A DNA stretch of 64,000 nt, taken from Corella eumyota (taxonomy: Eukaryota; Chordata; Ascidiacea; Phlebobranchia; Corellidae). The stretch covers positions 4,712,001 through 4,776,000 of the forward strand of contig OY720099.1 of assembly GCA_963082875.1 (NCBI GenBank). The letters run 5' to 3'. The stretch's first letter is position 1. Each line of letters starts with the position of its first letter. This document shows positions 24,050 through 35,580 of this stretch, in pieces. A program made the translations under genes and the position numbers. Below the pieces are notes generated by a model. The model was not told the DNA's origin. It searched no databases and worked only from the letters and a program-made list of their open reading frames with translations.

Positions 24050-27000
24050 ATGAGATTACATTTAATTTTAATACTCTGTTCTGCTGTATATTTATCTATG
24101 GTGGATTTTTCCCACGGTCGTGACGTCAAGACCACTTTGGATTGCGATTTTAACGGAAAGCCCCCGTTTTGTGAATGGGAAAGGGAATGGTTTGGGATGC
24201 GAAGAGCTGGATGGAAAGTCGGAAGAAAGATCAGAAATTCGAAGTTGAGAGACGAAGACGGTATTTAAAAAAAAAATTTTAAACTTTTAAATTTTTTTTA
24301 AAATAGAAGTAAAAAAAAATGATCCTAGTAAATGTCAAATTTTTTTAATTTTTTAAAATTTAGGCGGCAAGTTTTTATATTTTCGCGCCAAAAGTCGTCC
24401 GGTCGGCTTTGTTTCCCGACTTAAGAGTCCTCAATTCGTCGGAAGTGTAAGCTGCCTTTCTTTCAAGTTTTCGATCGGGGGCTCAAAGTTACCTTACCCA
24501 GATGGGCTCAGTTCTTTAAAAAGTAAAACAGATGCAAAATTTAAAATTAAAAAAATATATAATTTTGACTAATATTAAAAGAAATCTATTATTTAACTTT
24601 AAAATTTATTTTGTATCGTGAACAATAAAAAATCAAGTATAAACCATATCTCAGAAATTTGATTAAATTGGTAAAAACTAGAAACCTAATTTTTTACCAA
24701 AAATCACACGTTTTTAAAATTCTACTTTTAAATAAGTTTTAATTAAACTTCTCAATTTGAACGGGCATGAAATTTGAAACAAGACTTTTTGTTTAATTTT
24801 TAGTATATTTGGTGAACGACGCATCCCCAAACTTTGAAAATTTGATCTATGAACACAAAACTAAGACGAATCGGAGAAAATTTATGGAGGCCGCGATTGA
24901 AATTAATTTAAACGAAAAACAAAATCAAATAATACTAGATTCGGGAAGGAAAGATATGGTAAGAAAATGGGTTTCGTGTTGCGTTACGTCTTACCCAATG
25001 ACGTCATATTTAATTTAATTACGTCACATAAATTTGTCGATACCTATACGCTTTTATTTAAAGACGTTTTTAACCAAATTTGTAATTATTTTATAAATTT
25101 CGATTTTGCCTTTTTACCCTAAATTGACACCAAACTACTAGCTCACACGCAACTGAGTAATTAAATGAATGAACTTCATTGTTGTAGGAATAGACCGATC
25201 TCGTGTTACTGATAGCTTCTATAATACACAGTAATGCGAGCCTGTTAAAATAGACATAATGTCATTGCGGTATTGCGGGTTTGACTTATAAACATGGCTA
25301 TATAGATGTTTACTAATTTAATAAATGTAGGGGATTACAAAACTTTAGCATAAAAAATGGCCAATTTTTTAATTATGGTGTTAAAAAAAAACTTAAAAAT
25401 TGGATATAAATTTTAAAGATTAAAATCACACTTACACGAACGCGTGTTCCTTTTTGAAATATTATACATGTTAATGTGATATCAAATTTTTAAAGTAATA
25501 AACCACTTGAAATGGACAATAAAATACCTTAATTTTACACCATTTAATTTTAAGCTAGATTTTAAATATGTAAGCCTTCATTTTTTGGCTATTTACAAAA
25601 CAAATAACTATTTCTTGGACAAAGCGAATTAGGAAAATTCGTGGCTTGCCAAAACCTAAACGATCATTAGCTTTTCAGTGCTTGCGGCCATGGACAAAAA
25701 TATTTATAAATTTTATGTAATTCTCAACCAAAAATGTTATAGCATTAACGATTACATGGTAGGCTATTAAATGTTATCACCTAGGGTCGGTATAGGTCAA
25801 AATATTTACAAAATATTTTTTTAATTTTGTAAAATGTGGCATTTTAGGATTTTTCGTTTTAAATATTTTAAAGTAAAAATCGTAAAATTAATTAAGGATA
25901 GACCTATTTTTTAAATAAATATCTATTTTTTTAATTTTAAAACATTTTATATTAACTTTAAAAGGCTTTAATTTAAAATATTTACGACGCTTTTCTGAAA
26001 ACAGTTTTACAAAGCCAATTTACATTGCATTTTTTTACTCTACTTAACTTTAACAGTGCCTTAATTTTTCCCACCAAAATCGGTAAAAGTTCTCAGTCAA
26101 TTAATATCACGGGTCAACACTTTTCGAGAGTTTTCGGTAAACGAAAGCGTCCTTTTAGTATCGTTTGACCGGAAACTGTGAAGTGCATTTTGAAACCTGC
26201 TATTGTATATATATATATATATATATACTTGGTTAAACTGTCGCAATTCATTATCGTACAGAGTGTTTATACAATAAATAAGTAAGTAAATAGTGCTAAA
26301 ACTAGTAATTGACCTTTCAATTTAGACTGAAAAACGTCTTCGTAGCAACTAAATAAATATTTATAAAAAGGCAGTAAATTCTACGCTTAAAATCCGGTTT
26401 ATATACTGTTAAATTATGTAATTTTTTTTATGAAGACCTGTATATTTTTAAAAAACACTTTTAGTATTAAAAATTTATTACAATTTTCGATTTGTTTTTA
26501 GGTGAGTAGTCATCTCATTATCGAAACGACGCGCGGGAATTCAAAGAGAGGATTCGTTATTATTGATGACGTAAAAGTTTTTCATTGCTGTAAGTAAAAT
26601 TACTTTTTTCCAGAAACCTAAAAAAGATTCACTTGACGTTCATTCAAAATTAATTCAAGCATATTTAGAAAAAGAGATAGTCCAAATTTGTGGTGTATTA
26701 ATAAATATAATACATAAATAACGTTTTAAATAATTTTTAAACCTTAACAATTTTTTAACTGTTTTCAGCAGCAGAAACTTCATTCACATACCACCCCTCC
26801 ACGACAACCCCTTTACCCCCTAAAAGGTCCGAGCATATTCATCTAGGGGCCCAAAGCGAGGATAAAATGGAAAAAACGAGCATCGAAGATGATTTGAATA
26901 CTGACCGAAAGGAATTATTAATGAAGGGTAAAGATGCTGGACATCAAATTTTGCGACAGCTTCCGGCTAAGAGCGGCGGGATCGAAGTTATGCAGGTATG

Positions 27001-29336
27001 ACGTAATAACAGTGTGATGTTATAAGTAAGTGTGTTGTATAGTGACGTCATAAGAAAGCTACAGAATAATAGTATGACGTCATAAGAATGCGTGTTAAAG
27101 TTTTTTTTTAATTTGTGTTTGTATTTTTAGTTGCTACCGTCAGGCTCAACCACCAACATACAAGGTTCGGTGTTCTCGTCCGAATCCTCCCCTCCCATTG
27201 GCTCGCTTGTTCAGCCGGAACGCCCAACCCACGTGTCAGCTTTGACGTTTTTGCCTTCGTCGGATACTCAAAGTGACAAAAGGAGAGTTCACGTGACTCA
27301 AAGAAAAAAGGGAAGACGAAGGTAAAAAAAAAAAATAATAAAAAATAATTTACAAATATTTGTTGCAATATCCTTTATCTGTTATTTATCATTTTTATTA
27401 TTCAAAAGTATGAAAATTTTTTTTAACAAATTAAACACATTTAAAGGCAAAAAAAGAAGCATCGAAAACATCGCAAGGGCGGCTCACGAAGCCGCCTAGC
27501 GACAACTAAAAAAGCCAGGCTACACGACTCGTTTTTAAGTAAATTAGCAAGCACAGCACAGAGTCAACCCAATCATGGCTTTGGCGAAGTTTTTATTGAA
27601 GGTACCAAATTTTAAGTTTATTTTTGATCCAATTTTAATAACCTTCTTGTTATTGTACTTTTAAATATTATTTTTCTACGAATGTAGCTATTTAATAGAT
27701 AGAATAATCCTAGGGTAAATTTATAATATTGTAGTATTTTTATAATATCCTAGCATTTTTTATAATATCGTTGCATTTTAAAAATATTTTTTTAACCTTA
27801 TCGAAAAAAAATTTTATGACATTAATTTTTATAATTTAAATTAAAGAACGACCCACGTCTCCACATGATTTAACACCCACTTTGAACTCTTTTGAGCGCA
27901 TCGGTGCTTGCGATTTTATTGAATACACGCAAAGACTGCGAAGTTGCTTTCGCGCCTTTTTCTCAATTCTGTATAAAAGGCCACGTGGATGCAGGTACTA
28001 GTTGTACTATTAAAGTGTTTTGTTAATTAATACTTATATAAAAAGTTCTAAGAGTTTTTTTATGACGTTTTTTCAGGTCTCTTTATTCTGAACTTGAGCT
28101 CTGTCTTATGAAAAGTGCCGAATCATGCGTGCCATCACGTGATGTATCGAATACTCGTTTGGAAGAACTAATACTTGGTACATTGCGTACCAACTTTCAA
28201 ACAAGAAAAGTAAGTTGTGCTGTAACTAGGTCCTCTATTATATAAAAATAGCCTATGTTTGTAATATGTTGTGAAACAGATTACATTGTAAACTTGTACA
28301 ATAATTCAATTTAAAAACTATGGTTTATCTTAAGGTTTATTGCGAAGAAGACGGCGCGTTCGTTTTTCCTAAATTTGCTGTAGCGAAACTACCGATTCAA
28401 TGCGGTCCTCGGTATTTTATAAAATTATCAACCTGTGGAAGCCCTTTTTCCAACATATTTAATTTTGAACACGGAAATCCACAGTTATGCAAGTAAGTTT
28501 TTCTTTTGTTTTGTGTATACATAATTGTAAAAATGCTGCATAGCCTAAGCATGGGCCTACAACCATTATTTACCCTGGCTCAGTCAAGGTCTCTTTAGCT
28601 ACCTTCGCTACATTTTTTTTTTTTTTTGTATATATCTTTATCCTCGATGTGGGAAAATCGAATGCGCGACTTAAACATAGAGTAACATAAGTTACTCCGA
28701 CCCAGTCTCGAGTTGCCTGTGGCAGTTTGGGATATTATAGAGACTATAATTGCCTGGTAGTTATGCTGCTGATTAAGTGCTGGCTCAGCAGGAGTTTATA
28801 CCGTTTATAGCGCCTTACTCAAGGGCGCTACAGCATGAGATCAGTGGGGATTGAACCCACGACCTCATGTGTGGTGTAGCAAGTGTTCTTACCACTATAC
28901 CACACTGCCGGTAAACTAGTTTTTGCTACTAGTTTTAACAACTTTTCTACGTCCCTTTGTTTGGTTAAGATTAGATGTAGTTTTCAGCAGGTTACTTAAG
29001 TAAACTATTGCATGTAAGCTCTAGATTTTGAAACCAATACATTACATGGTAAAGCCTAGAGCTTCTAGCAGCTATTACTTGTTTTGTAGTAATAATTGTT
29101 ATGGTAAAGGATAAGTAATTTTTAACAATTTAACATGTAACAATTCTAAGTATAATCCATTTTTTGTTAGGGAATATTATGGGGCAAATGAATGCCAGAG
29201 ACGTACAACTGCACAAGAATGTAATTTTGACAGTGAAACCATGCTGTCCTATGGCTTAAGTTTACAATACCAATTTGCACATAATCCATTTTGTTTGCAT
29301 TTACCCTTTAGTGCATGGTGGCCAGATTCTGACTAG
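24050..29336 (+). CDS. Secreted MAM-domain protein with unrecognised Cys-rich C-terminus
   Basis: Eleven exons: 24050-24260, 24364-24522, 24804-24958, 26502-26589, 26769-26995, 27131-27321, 27447-27601, 27847-27994, 28077-28209, 28335-28492, 29171-29336; phases agree, 596 residues. A signal peptide (MRLHLILILCSAVYL) is followed by one MAM domain, residues ~30-205 (LDCDFNGKPPFCEW, LYFRAKSR, CLSFKFSIGGS, LVNDASPNF, FVIIDDVKVFHC). Then comes a disordered Ser/Pro/Thr linker with strongly basic clusters (VTQRKKGRRR, QKKKHRKHRKGG) that could be proprotein-convertase or glycosaminoglycan-binding sites. The last ~210 residues hold about a dozen Cys (CDFIEYTQRLRSC, LCLMKSAESC, QCGPRYF, STCGSPF, ANECQRR, QECNFD) and match no family I recognise. 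Likely extracellular. The long intron 3 holds no coding signal. Confidence 0.75.
26206..26227. repeat. TA dinucleotide microsatellite
   Basis: About eleven TA units inside intron 3 of the MAM gene. Similar short TA runs are at about 9319-9339 and 32612-32634. Confidence 0.8.
26996..27100. repeat. Degenerate TGACGTCATAAG repeat, MAM gene intron
   Basis: This intron carries several degenerate copies of a unit around TATGACGTCATAAGAA (near 27042 and 27075, with weaker ones near 27000 and 27020). The core is again TGACGTCA. Confidence 0.5.
28625..28911 (-). mobile_element. tRNA-derived SINE, near full length, MAM gene intron
   Basis: On the minus strand it begins GGCAGTGTGGTATAGTGGTA and has the B-box-like GTGGGTTCAATCCCCACTG, then ATGCTGTAGCGCCC, GCTGAGCCAGCACTTAATCA and CGAGACTGGGTCGGAGTAAC. 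It ends near a T/A-rich stretch. Confidence 0.85.
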
Positions 29337-29999
29337 CCATGTTATTATTTGTACATTTTTTTTTTGTTTTTACATGTCGATGTTTTCTAATGTTGTTTTT
29401 TATTGCCTTTTTAATGAAATATTTTTGCTAGCTTTTTGTTATCTCAATTTTTAAGATGTATATTTTTTGGTATTTTATTAAAAGTTTTAAGTAATTTTAA
29501 TGATAAAATAAATTTTGAGTTTTTTTTATAAAATTTACTTAACCTTAAACAAGATGTTAATTTATTTTTAATTTAAACACTTTATTAATTTGCACAACAG
29601 TAAATTTAAATTATCAGTACTTCAGATATATCAACAAATTTTACATAACCACATTTGTTTGTATACAAAAAATTGCTTTAAAGTTTTAAAATAAATTTGT
29701 GACATACATTAAATTCAGTTAATTATGTATATGGTAACTTATTAATTCAGCCTAAAATTAATTTGGGCAGGGTTAAACTGGCATGGAGCTATATCTATAT
29801 ATAAAATATAGAATACAATGTTTTATTTCTACAACCTTGTTATAATTTATATGAATAAATTTTTCATTGCTTTTCATGAGCAAGTAAAAAAGATAAGGTT
29901 AAACATCCATGAATTCATGCTATTACAAAAAAGTTTTTATATACATTTTAATTGTTTTTTAATGAAATTTAAATAGTTTATGTTGTCAAAAACATGAGA
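29337..29999. other. Spacer between convergent MAM and WDR45 genes
   Basis: AT-rich 3' UTR material of both convergent genes (AATAAA-like sequence near 29505). No gene seen. Confidence 0.5.
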
Positions 30000-31034
30000 T
30001 CAAAAATCAAAATCATCACCAATTTCCAAATAAACATCATATTCGTCTCTGCTACAACTTCCATCAGCAGTAAAGACATACTTATGGTATGTACCATCTA
30101 TACACACAGCAATGACAGAGTTGTTTTTACCAAAAACACATTTACACGGACATTCTGCAGGCACTGTGAAATGACAAAAACTCCATTGTGAGTCAGTGTA
30201 TTTTTTAAATGGGGCAACTTTACCGGCCTTTGCAAATGCCGACCTGCGGTTTAAACCTGTGTCTTTTAGGGCAAATACATGCACCGTGCCTTTGTCGCTA
30301 GCTGCACAAAGATATGACGAGTCTTTGTTAAAGTTTATGCAGTGTAAAGAGGCAGGGTCCGTGCCTCTACGCAGTTCGACAAGTTGCTGTCGTGATTGTG
30401 TATCAAAAAGACGAATAAGAGTTCCTTTTTCTGAAGCAGTTGCCACAATTGTGCCTTGGTTATTAAGGGATATACACGCTAGTTCATTCTGGTGAGCATT
30501 TATTGTAATCGGACAACTGGAACCTGCTTTACCTACAGCTGATAAGTCAATAATTTGTAGGGTACCAACTGTGTGTCCAAGAATGGCCATTATTTTTCTT
30601 TCTGATGTGGAAACGACTTGGCATAGCCCAAGTGGGTTACTTCTGGTATCAACTTGTAATAATTTTTTAGATTGATTGGGAAAAGCAAAAATATAAGCAC
30701 ATTTTTCAAGAACGACAACCAATTTGTCTCGGCTCATACAAGTAGTGAGAATTTTATGAGCAAATGTATATTGTACGACAAACTGTTTAGACTTGTCATC
30801 CCAAATTTTAAGGACGTTTTGGGGAAATTTAGCCTTTATACCCCCACCAACTACGGAAAGAAGGTTTGTTCTATGTAGCATAGAAACTTGAGATACACTT
30901 CCAATTTTGTTGAGGCCAAGTTTAAGTTGTTGAACTAAGGGCTCTGCATTATAAACTCTAACACCTTCATCAGTTGAGCATGTGAAGCAATTCTTTTCCT
31001 GGTTAAATGTTATGTTATGAACGCTATAGTTCAT
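30000..31034 (-). CDS. WDR45: WD repeat phosphoinositide-interacting protein 4
   Basis: One 344-codon exon. It is a PROPPIN beta-propeller: VRVYNAEPL, the LLSVVGGG strand, KLVVVLEKCAYIF, GTLIRLFDTQSRQQLVELRRG with the PI3P-binding (L/F)RRG motif intact, TDPASLHCINF, SDKGTVHVFALKDT, LNRRSA, and a C-terminal DVYLEIGDDFDF. The LNRRSA and DVYL...DDDF features match WIPI4 (WDR45) rather than WIPI3. The protein binds PI3P and ATG2 at phagophores in autophagy. The gene is intronless and divergent from RPL18A, with 645 bases between start codons. Confidence 0.95.
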   Translation of the reverse strand: MNYSVHNITFNQEKNCFTCSTDEGVRVYNAEPLVQQLKLGLNKIGSVSQVSMLHRTNLLSVVGGGIKAKFPQNVLKIWDDKSKQFVVQYTFAHKILTTCMSRDKLVVVLEKCAYIFAFPNQSKKLLQVDTRSNPLGLCQVVSTSERKIMAILGHTVGTLQIIDLSAVGKAGSSCPITINAHQNELACISLNNQGTIVATASEKGTLIRLFDTQSRQQLVELRRGTDPASLHCINFNKDSSYLCAASDKGTVHVFALKDTGLNRRSAFAKAGKVAPFKKYTDSQWSFCHFTVPAECPCKCVFGKNNSVIAVCIDGTYHKYVFTADGSCSRDEYDVYLEIGDDFDF

Positions 31035-31679
31035 TGTTTAAAGGGTAAGTTTTTTTTAAATACATAAAATACTTTTTCTGAAATCTAAAAATAGAGAAGT
31101 GATAAAATTAAGTTTAAATATTTTAGGCCTTTAAATACTGTTAAATTAGGCTGAGCTACTACATATAAATATTAAAATAAACTACACTATCAACAGTTGG
31201 CAAAAATGTACCTTTTTCATAAAATAAACCTTGTTTACCAATTTTAGTCACGTGATGTTGTAAACAAAGTAAAATCAGCTGGTTTAATATTCATTCAGGC
31301 GTTTACTAATAATAAAAATTATTTATTACAAAAGTATACAGTTTTAATAAGAATTTTTGTTTTGGCATTTTTGTAAATATTAATTGACTTTAAGCATTGA
31401 AATTTTTGCAATACTTAATATTTGTGTATATTTTATTTTATGAACTGTGGCAATAAAATCGTAACTAATTTAAATATAAATTTGTTTGTAAAAAAATATA
31501 TTTTGTATTAATACTATTTTTTAAATAATTAATGTTATAATTAGCGTTATATCAACTTCTAAGCTTAAAATTTGTATATTTGAGGATAAACAACTTAAAA
31601 AAACAACGCGTAAAATTACCCACAGTTCTCGGATTTTACATGAGTTCTGTCTTTTCTCAATTTCGATTGAACTGGAAAC
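31035..31679. promoter_or_regulatory. Shared WDR45/RPL18A promoter region
   Basis: A 645-base divergent interval. It contains the E-box GTCACGTGAT at 31247-31256, nine of ten bases of the TFEB CLEAR consensus GTCACGTGAC. Near the RPL18A end is a pyrimidine tract (CTGTCTTTTCTC at ~31647-31658) of the kind seen at 5' ends of ribosomal-protein mRNAs. Confidence 0.45.
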
Positions 31680-33580
31680 ATGAAGGCAAAGGGAGAGGTT
31701 CGTTTTTAGCCTAAATTAGCTTCATTTTAAATATTAGTTAGGTAGAAAAGCAAAATGTACTTTGATATAGTGTTTGGTTTTTCAATTTTGCCTAGAAAGT
31801 TATGTATTGGCTAAAACTTTACTCGGTAAAGTCGACAAAAAGTTAAAGACAAAATTTACGTGTAATTTTGAATAAGGTATTTGTTGTTGCAGCTTCGAGA
31901 ATATAAGGTTGTTGGACGTAAACTGCCGTCTACAGCGGTTCCACAACCCCCTTTGTTTCGCATGCGATTGTTTGCACCTAATCACATCGCCGCAAAATCA
32001 CGATTTTGGTAAGTTTAATTTTTTTTAAAACAAGATCTACTAAATTCTTAGCAACAAGCTAAAATAAAATTTAGGCAAATATTTAAAAGGTTAAGGCAGT
32101 TTTTAATATAAACATACCCTTCTATTAAAAAATGTGAAAATGGTGTTTAATTAACAAAATTTTGTTTGATTTAATTCAACTTTTTATTTTTAAAACCCAA
32201 GTCCTTATTACTGTAATTTTCTAATAAAAATTTAAACTTTTATACAATTGTTCCAGAATTGTTTGCCATTAATATGCATTTTAAATATAAATATCTGATT
32301 AACTTGGGTTTGTAGATAAGGTTTTGTTTAAACTTTATTTAATTTTTATAAATGTTAAAATACAGTTAAAAAAATTTTAATATCTCAACTGCTTAAATAA
32401 TCTGTTGAAAATATTATTTAGGTATTATTTGTCATATTACAAGAAAATCAAGAAGAATGCCGGCGAGATCCTTCAATGTAGCAAAAGATCAGAAAAATCT
32501 CCAGGTTATGTCAAAAACTTTGGTATTTGGTTGAGATATGATTCTCGTAGTGGAACCCATAACATGTACAGGTAAGATTGTGATTAACCTTTTTTTTTCT
32601 TTGACCGTGTTTTATATATATATATATATATATATTTAATTAAATTATTTTTTATTTATTTTGAACCTGTTTTGCTGTAAAATTGTTGTTTACAAATTTA
32701 TTATATATACTGTTTAATTTTATTATAATAACTGTTTTATTTTAGAAGTTAGCATTGATATTAGTTAATATTAATTTTAGTGTCTTTAAATAAAGAAATA
32801 ACATTTATAGTTTGACCTATTAATTTATTAAAATTGTGTATAAAAAACTAAACTAAAAGAAATTTAAGGCTATAGTTGTATTCTAAATTGTTTTTTTTTC
32901 CAATTTGCGTTTATATGATTATGTATGTACCAAAATAATGTAATGTTGTTAACAAAATAGTAAGTTTACATTCAACCAAATGTCCTTAATTTTTAAATTG
33001 TATATGTTTTTTTTTTTAGAGAGTACCGTGATGTGAAAGTTGCAAGTGCAGTTACTGCTTGTTACAGGGACATGGGAGCGAGACATCGTGCCCGTCCCGG
33101 TTCCATTCAGATCATGAGAGTCGAAGTCGTGCCCGCTTCCAAAACGAAGAGAAAGCATGTCAAACAATTTCACGTAAGTTGAAATATTGTCTTAGAAATT
33201 ATATTGTTGTAGTTTTAATTTTTTTAGTTTGGGTTAGTAAAGGCTTTTGTTTTGTATTAAATCATTAAAATATTATTTATATATTTTATCAAATGCTGAT
33301 TTTATATAATTATTTCAGCCCTGATTTTATAAAACGTTCAATATTTTATATTAATTTTTATTTGACGCAAAACTAAGGTTAGAAATAATTATATTGCATT
33401 AAAATTCTTTTTTTTAGGATTAACGTTTTTTAATTTATGAATAACTTACGTACACTTATAACATTATTTTGATTACTTTAGGATTCAAAGATTCGATTCC
33501 CAATGCCCAGAATGGTTTTAAGTAAATCTCGACAGAATGCTCCGCGATTTACCTCTAACAAACCAAACCTTTTCTATTAA
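31680..33580 (+). CDS. RPL18A: 60S ribosomal protein L18a (eL20)
   Basis: Five exons: 31680-31697, 31893-32008, 32422-32571, 33020-33173, 33482-33580; 178 residues, as in other animals. Diagnostic segments are [98 protein letters not shown] and the C-terminal KPNLFY. It is a component of the large ribosomal subunit. A tiny first exon (MKAKGE) is typical of ribosomal-protein genes. The introns were not seen to hold a recognisable snoRNA, although vertebrate RPL18A introns do host one. Confidence 0.97.
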
Positions 33581-33925
33581 GGGTTTTCACAAAATAAAAA
33601 GAAAAATATATAAAGAGTCGTTTTTTTACCAGTTAAAATTTGTACCTGTTTTTTTAATTGTTTGGCATTTTTTAGATAGCTAAAAAAAGATCGTAAAATT
33701 TATATGTGCATGCTATGTAAATGCATAAATTTATTTTTTCTTAATGTAGCGCAACAAAGTTTATCCCATTAAGTGCCACAGGCATCGATTTGACCCTTTC
33801 TACGTAAAGATTTTAGGTCAAATTTCATATAGTGGCAACAATTAGTTACAAACGTTGAAAATAATTAATACGACAACAAGTAAAAAACTTGAAGCTAAGC
33901 ATACGATATTTGTAACTAACGAAAA

Positions 33926-35580
33926 TTAGACCATGTTTAGTTCAGGTTCTTCATGTATTGGTGAGGGCGGAGTTATTATAATAACATCAGATGCTGAGCT
34001 TGGTGTAGTTGGGATAGAACTTGCAATATCTGAATGTAGGCAAAACAAATGAATATTATACTGTTAACCAGTCAAATGCACAGTAAAGCTTACTTGACAT
34101 GTAATCCTTGATGTTAAAATGTCGACCTTAACGTTAAGTAAAATTCGTTACCCCGACCCAGTCTCTAGTTGTCTTTTGCACTTTGAAATACTGACAGTTA
34201 AGCTGCTGATTAAGTATTGGCACGTACATAGACCCTTATTTTAAGGCGCTACAGCATGAGAGCAGTGGAGTTCGAACCCATGACCTTATGCAGTAAAGCC
34301 AAGTGTTTTGTTTATTATACCACGCTAGGGTTAAGGTCCAAAATGTTTAAATCCCAACAAAACCATAATAAATACCTTTGACACTTATCACAAAACCCTA
34401 TAAATGTACCCTATAGGTTTTCATTAGTTTAAAATGAATTGACTTTGTGGATAGGACAATGTGTAAATAATCTACACTAAGTATTTAATATAAAAAAAAA
34501 CAAGTTACCCCACCTGTGTGTGATGCATTTCGTGAGTTATTTTGATGTCTTTTACCAATCCAATTACATAACATTCTTGAAGCTAAACACAAAATTTTAC
34601 TATTCTAAATATACGGAACAAAAAATATAAATTCTAACAAAAGTTTAAACTTTGACTACCTGTAAATATTGATCACATTCTTGACAGTTCTTCTATAAAT
34701 GTTTTTTTCAAGTTTTGTTAAAGTTGTATGCTTTAAAACAGTTTTGTCTCGAAACCGTGTTAAAATACTTTACTCCTCGTTACTTAACAAGGGTATAACT
34801 AATTAAAATTGTATGCAAGTGTGGCCTACAAAAACGCTGTAAGGTCTTAACATCAATAATTCAAGTCAAGAAAGGTTTATTATTTATTTAAATTTGAAGA
34901 AAAGAAAATGTACTTCGGTTAAAAAAACGTGTAATATAAATAACATAAAAATTCTTGGCTTGAAATGATAAGCATCCAAATAAACCTTGGCTGTTGCCTA
35001 TCAGATAAGTTTTTTCCCTCGCGGGTTTTTAAAACTGGTCGTCATTAACGGTTTAAAAGGTTATTGCAAATCGAATCAAACACACACAAAATTACGGGAC
35101 AATATAGAAAAATAATATAGAGACAATTTAACAAAGTTGTTATTACTAATATTGTAACCTTATTCAAAATTAGCGTACTCGCTTATGATTAAGACTAATA
35201 AAAAAATTGTCAATTACGTATACGTATAAACATTATTTTAACAAGACAAACATATAAGAATTCAGAAAGAATGGAAAATGATCTAACGTCAGCCTCCGCC
35301 GCCTCTCTGGGGTCCCCTAGTGACAACTCTCTCGTCGGGTCGGGTAGCAGAGTAGGGAGGTGGAGCTGAACTTGGTTGACCTCATCCTTTGTTTTCTGTT
35401 TAAAATTAAATTTAAATAGCCATTAAAACGATTTTTTACACAAACCAAAAAATTTACATGTACCAGGATAAAAGTTTACAGTAAGGTGTATTATCTTGTA
35501 GTATTACGCCTTAAGTTAGCGTTGTGACGTACCCGGTTTGTCTTCGGTGCCGCATACACATTTCCACAAGGCCTCGCAGG
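33926..35580 (-). CDS. Tentative spliced gene, 3' exons only
   Basis: Three minus-strand segments with good splice signals share one continuous frame: 35533-35580, 34514-34582, 33926-34029 (stop TAA at 33926-33928). The joined tail has CEALWKCVCGTEDKP, then SRMLCNWIGKRHQ, then a Ser/Thr/Pro tail (IPTTPSSASD, ITPPSPIHEEPELNMV). No start codon or upstream coding exon was found; a noncoding first exon ending in GTAAGTGAT near 35762 is possible. A further GC-richer segment at about 35290-35400 could be an alternative exon. I do not recognise the product. The evidence is frame and splice signals only. Confidence 0.3.
34090..34333 (-). mobile_element. tRNA-derived SINE copy
   Basis: On the minus strand a B-box-like GGGTTCGAACTCCACTGCTC, then CATGCTGTAGCGCC, TACTTAATCAGCAGC and GAGACTGGGTCGGGGTAACG are recognisable. 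It would lie in the intron between the last two exons of the tentative gene. Confidence 0.75.

Noticed and set aside
31698-33481. snoRNA in RPL18A introns
   Set aside because: Vertebrate orthologues host one, but no clear box C/D or H/ACA structure could be identified by eye.
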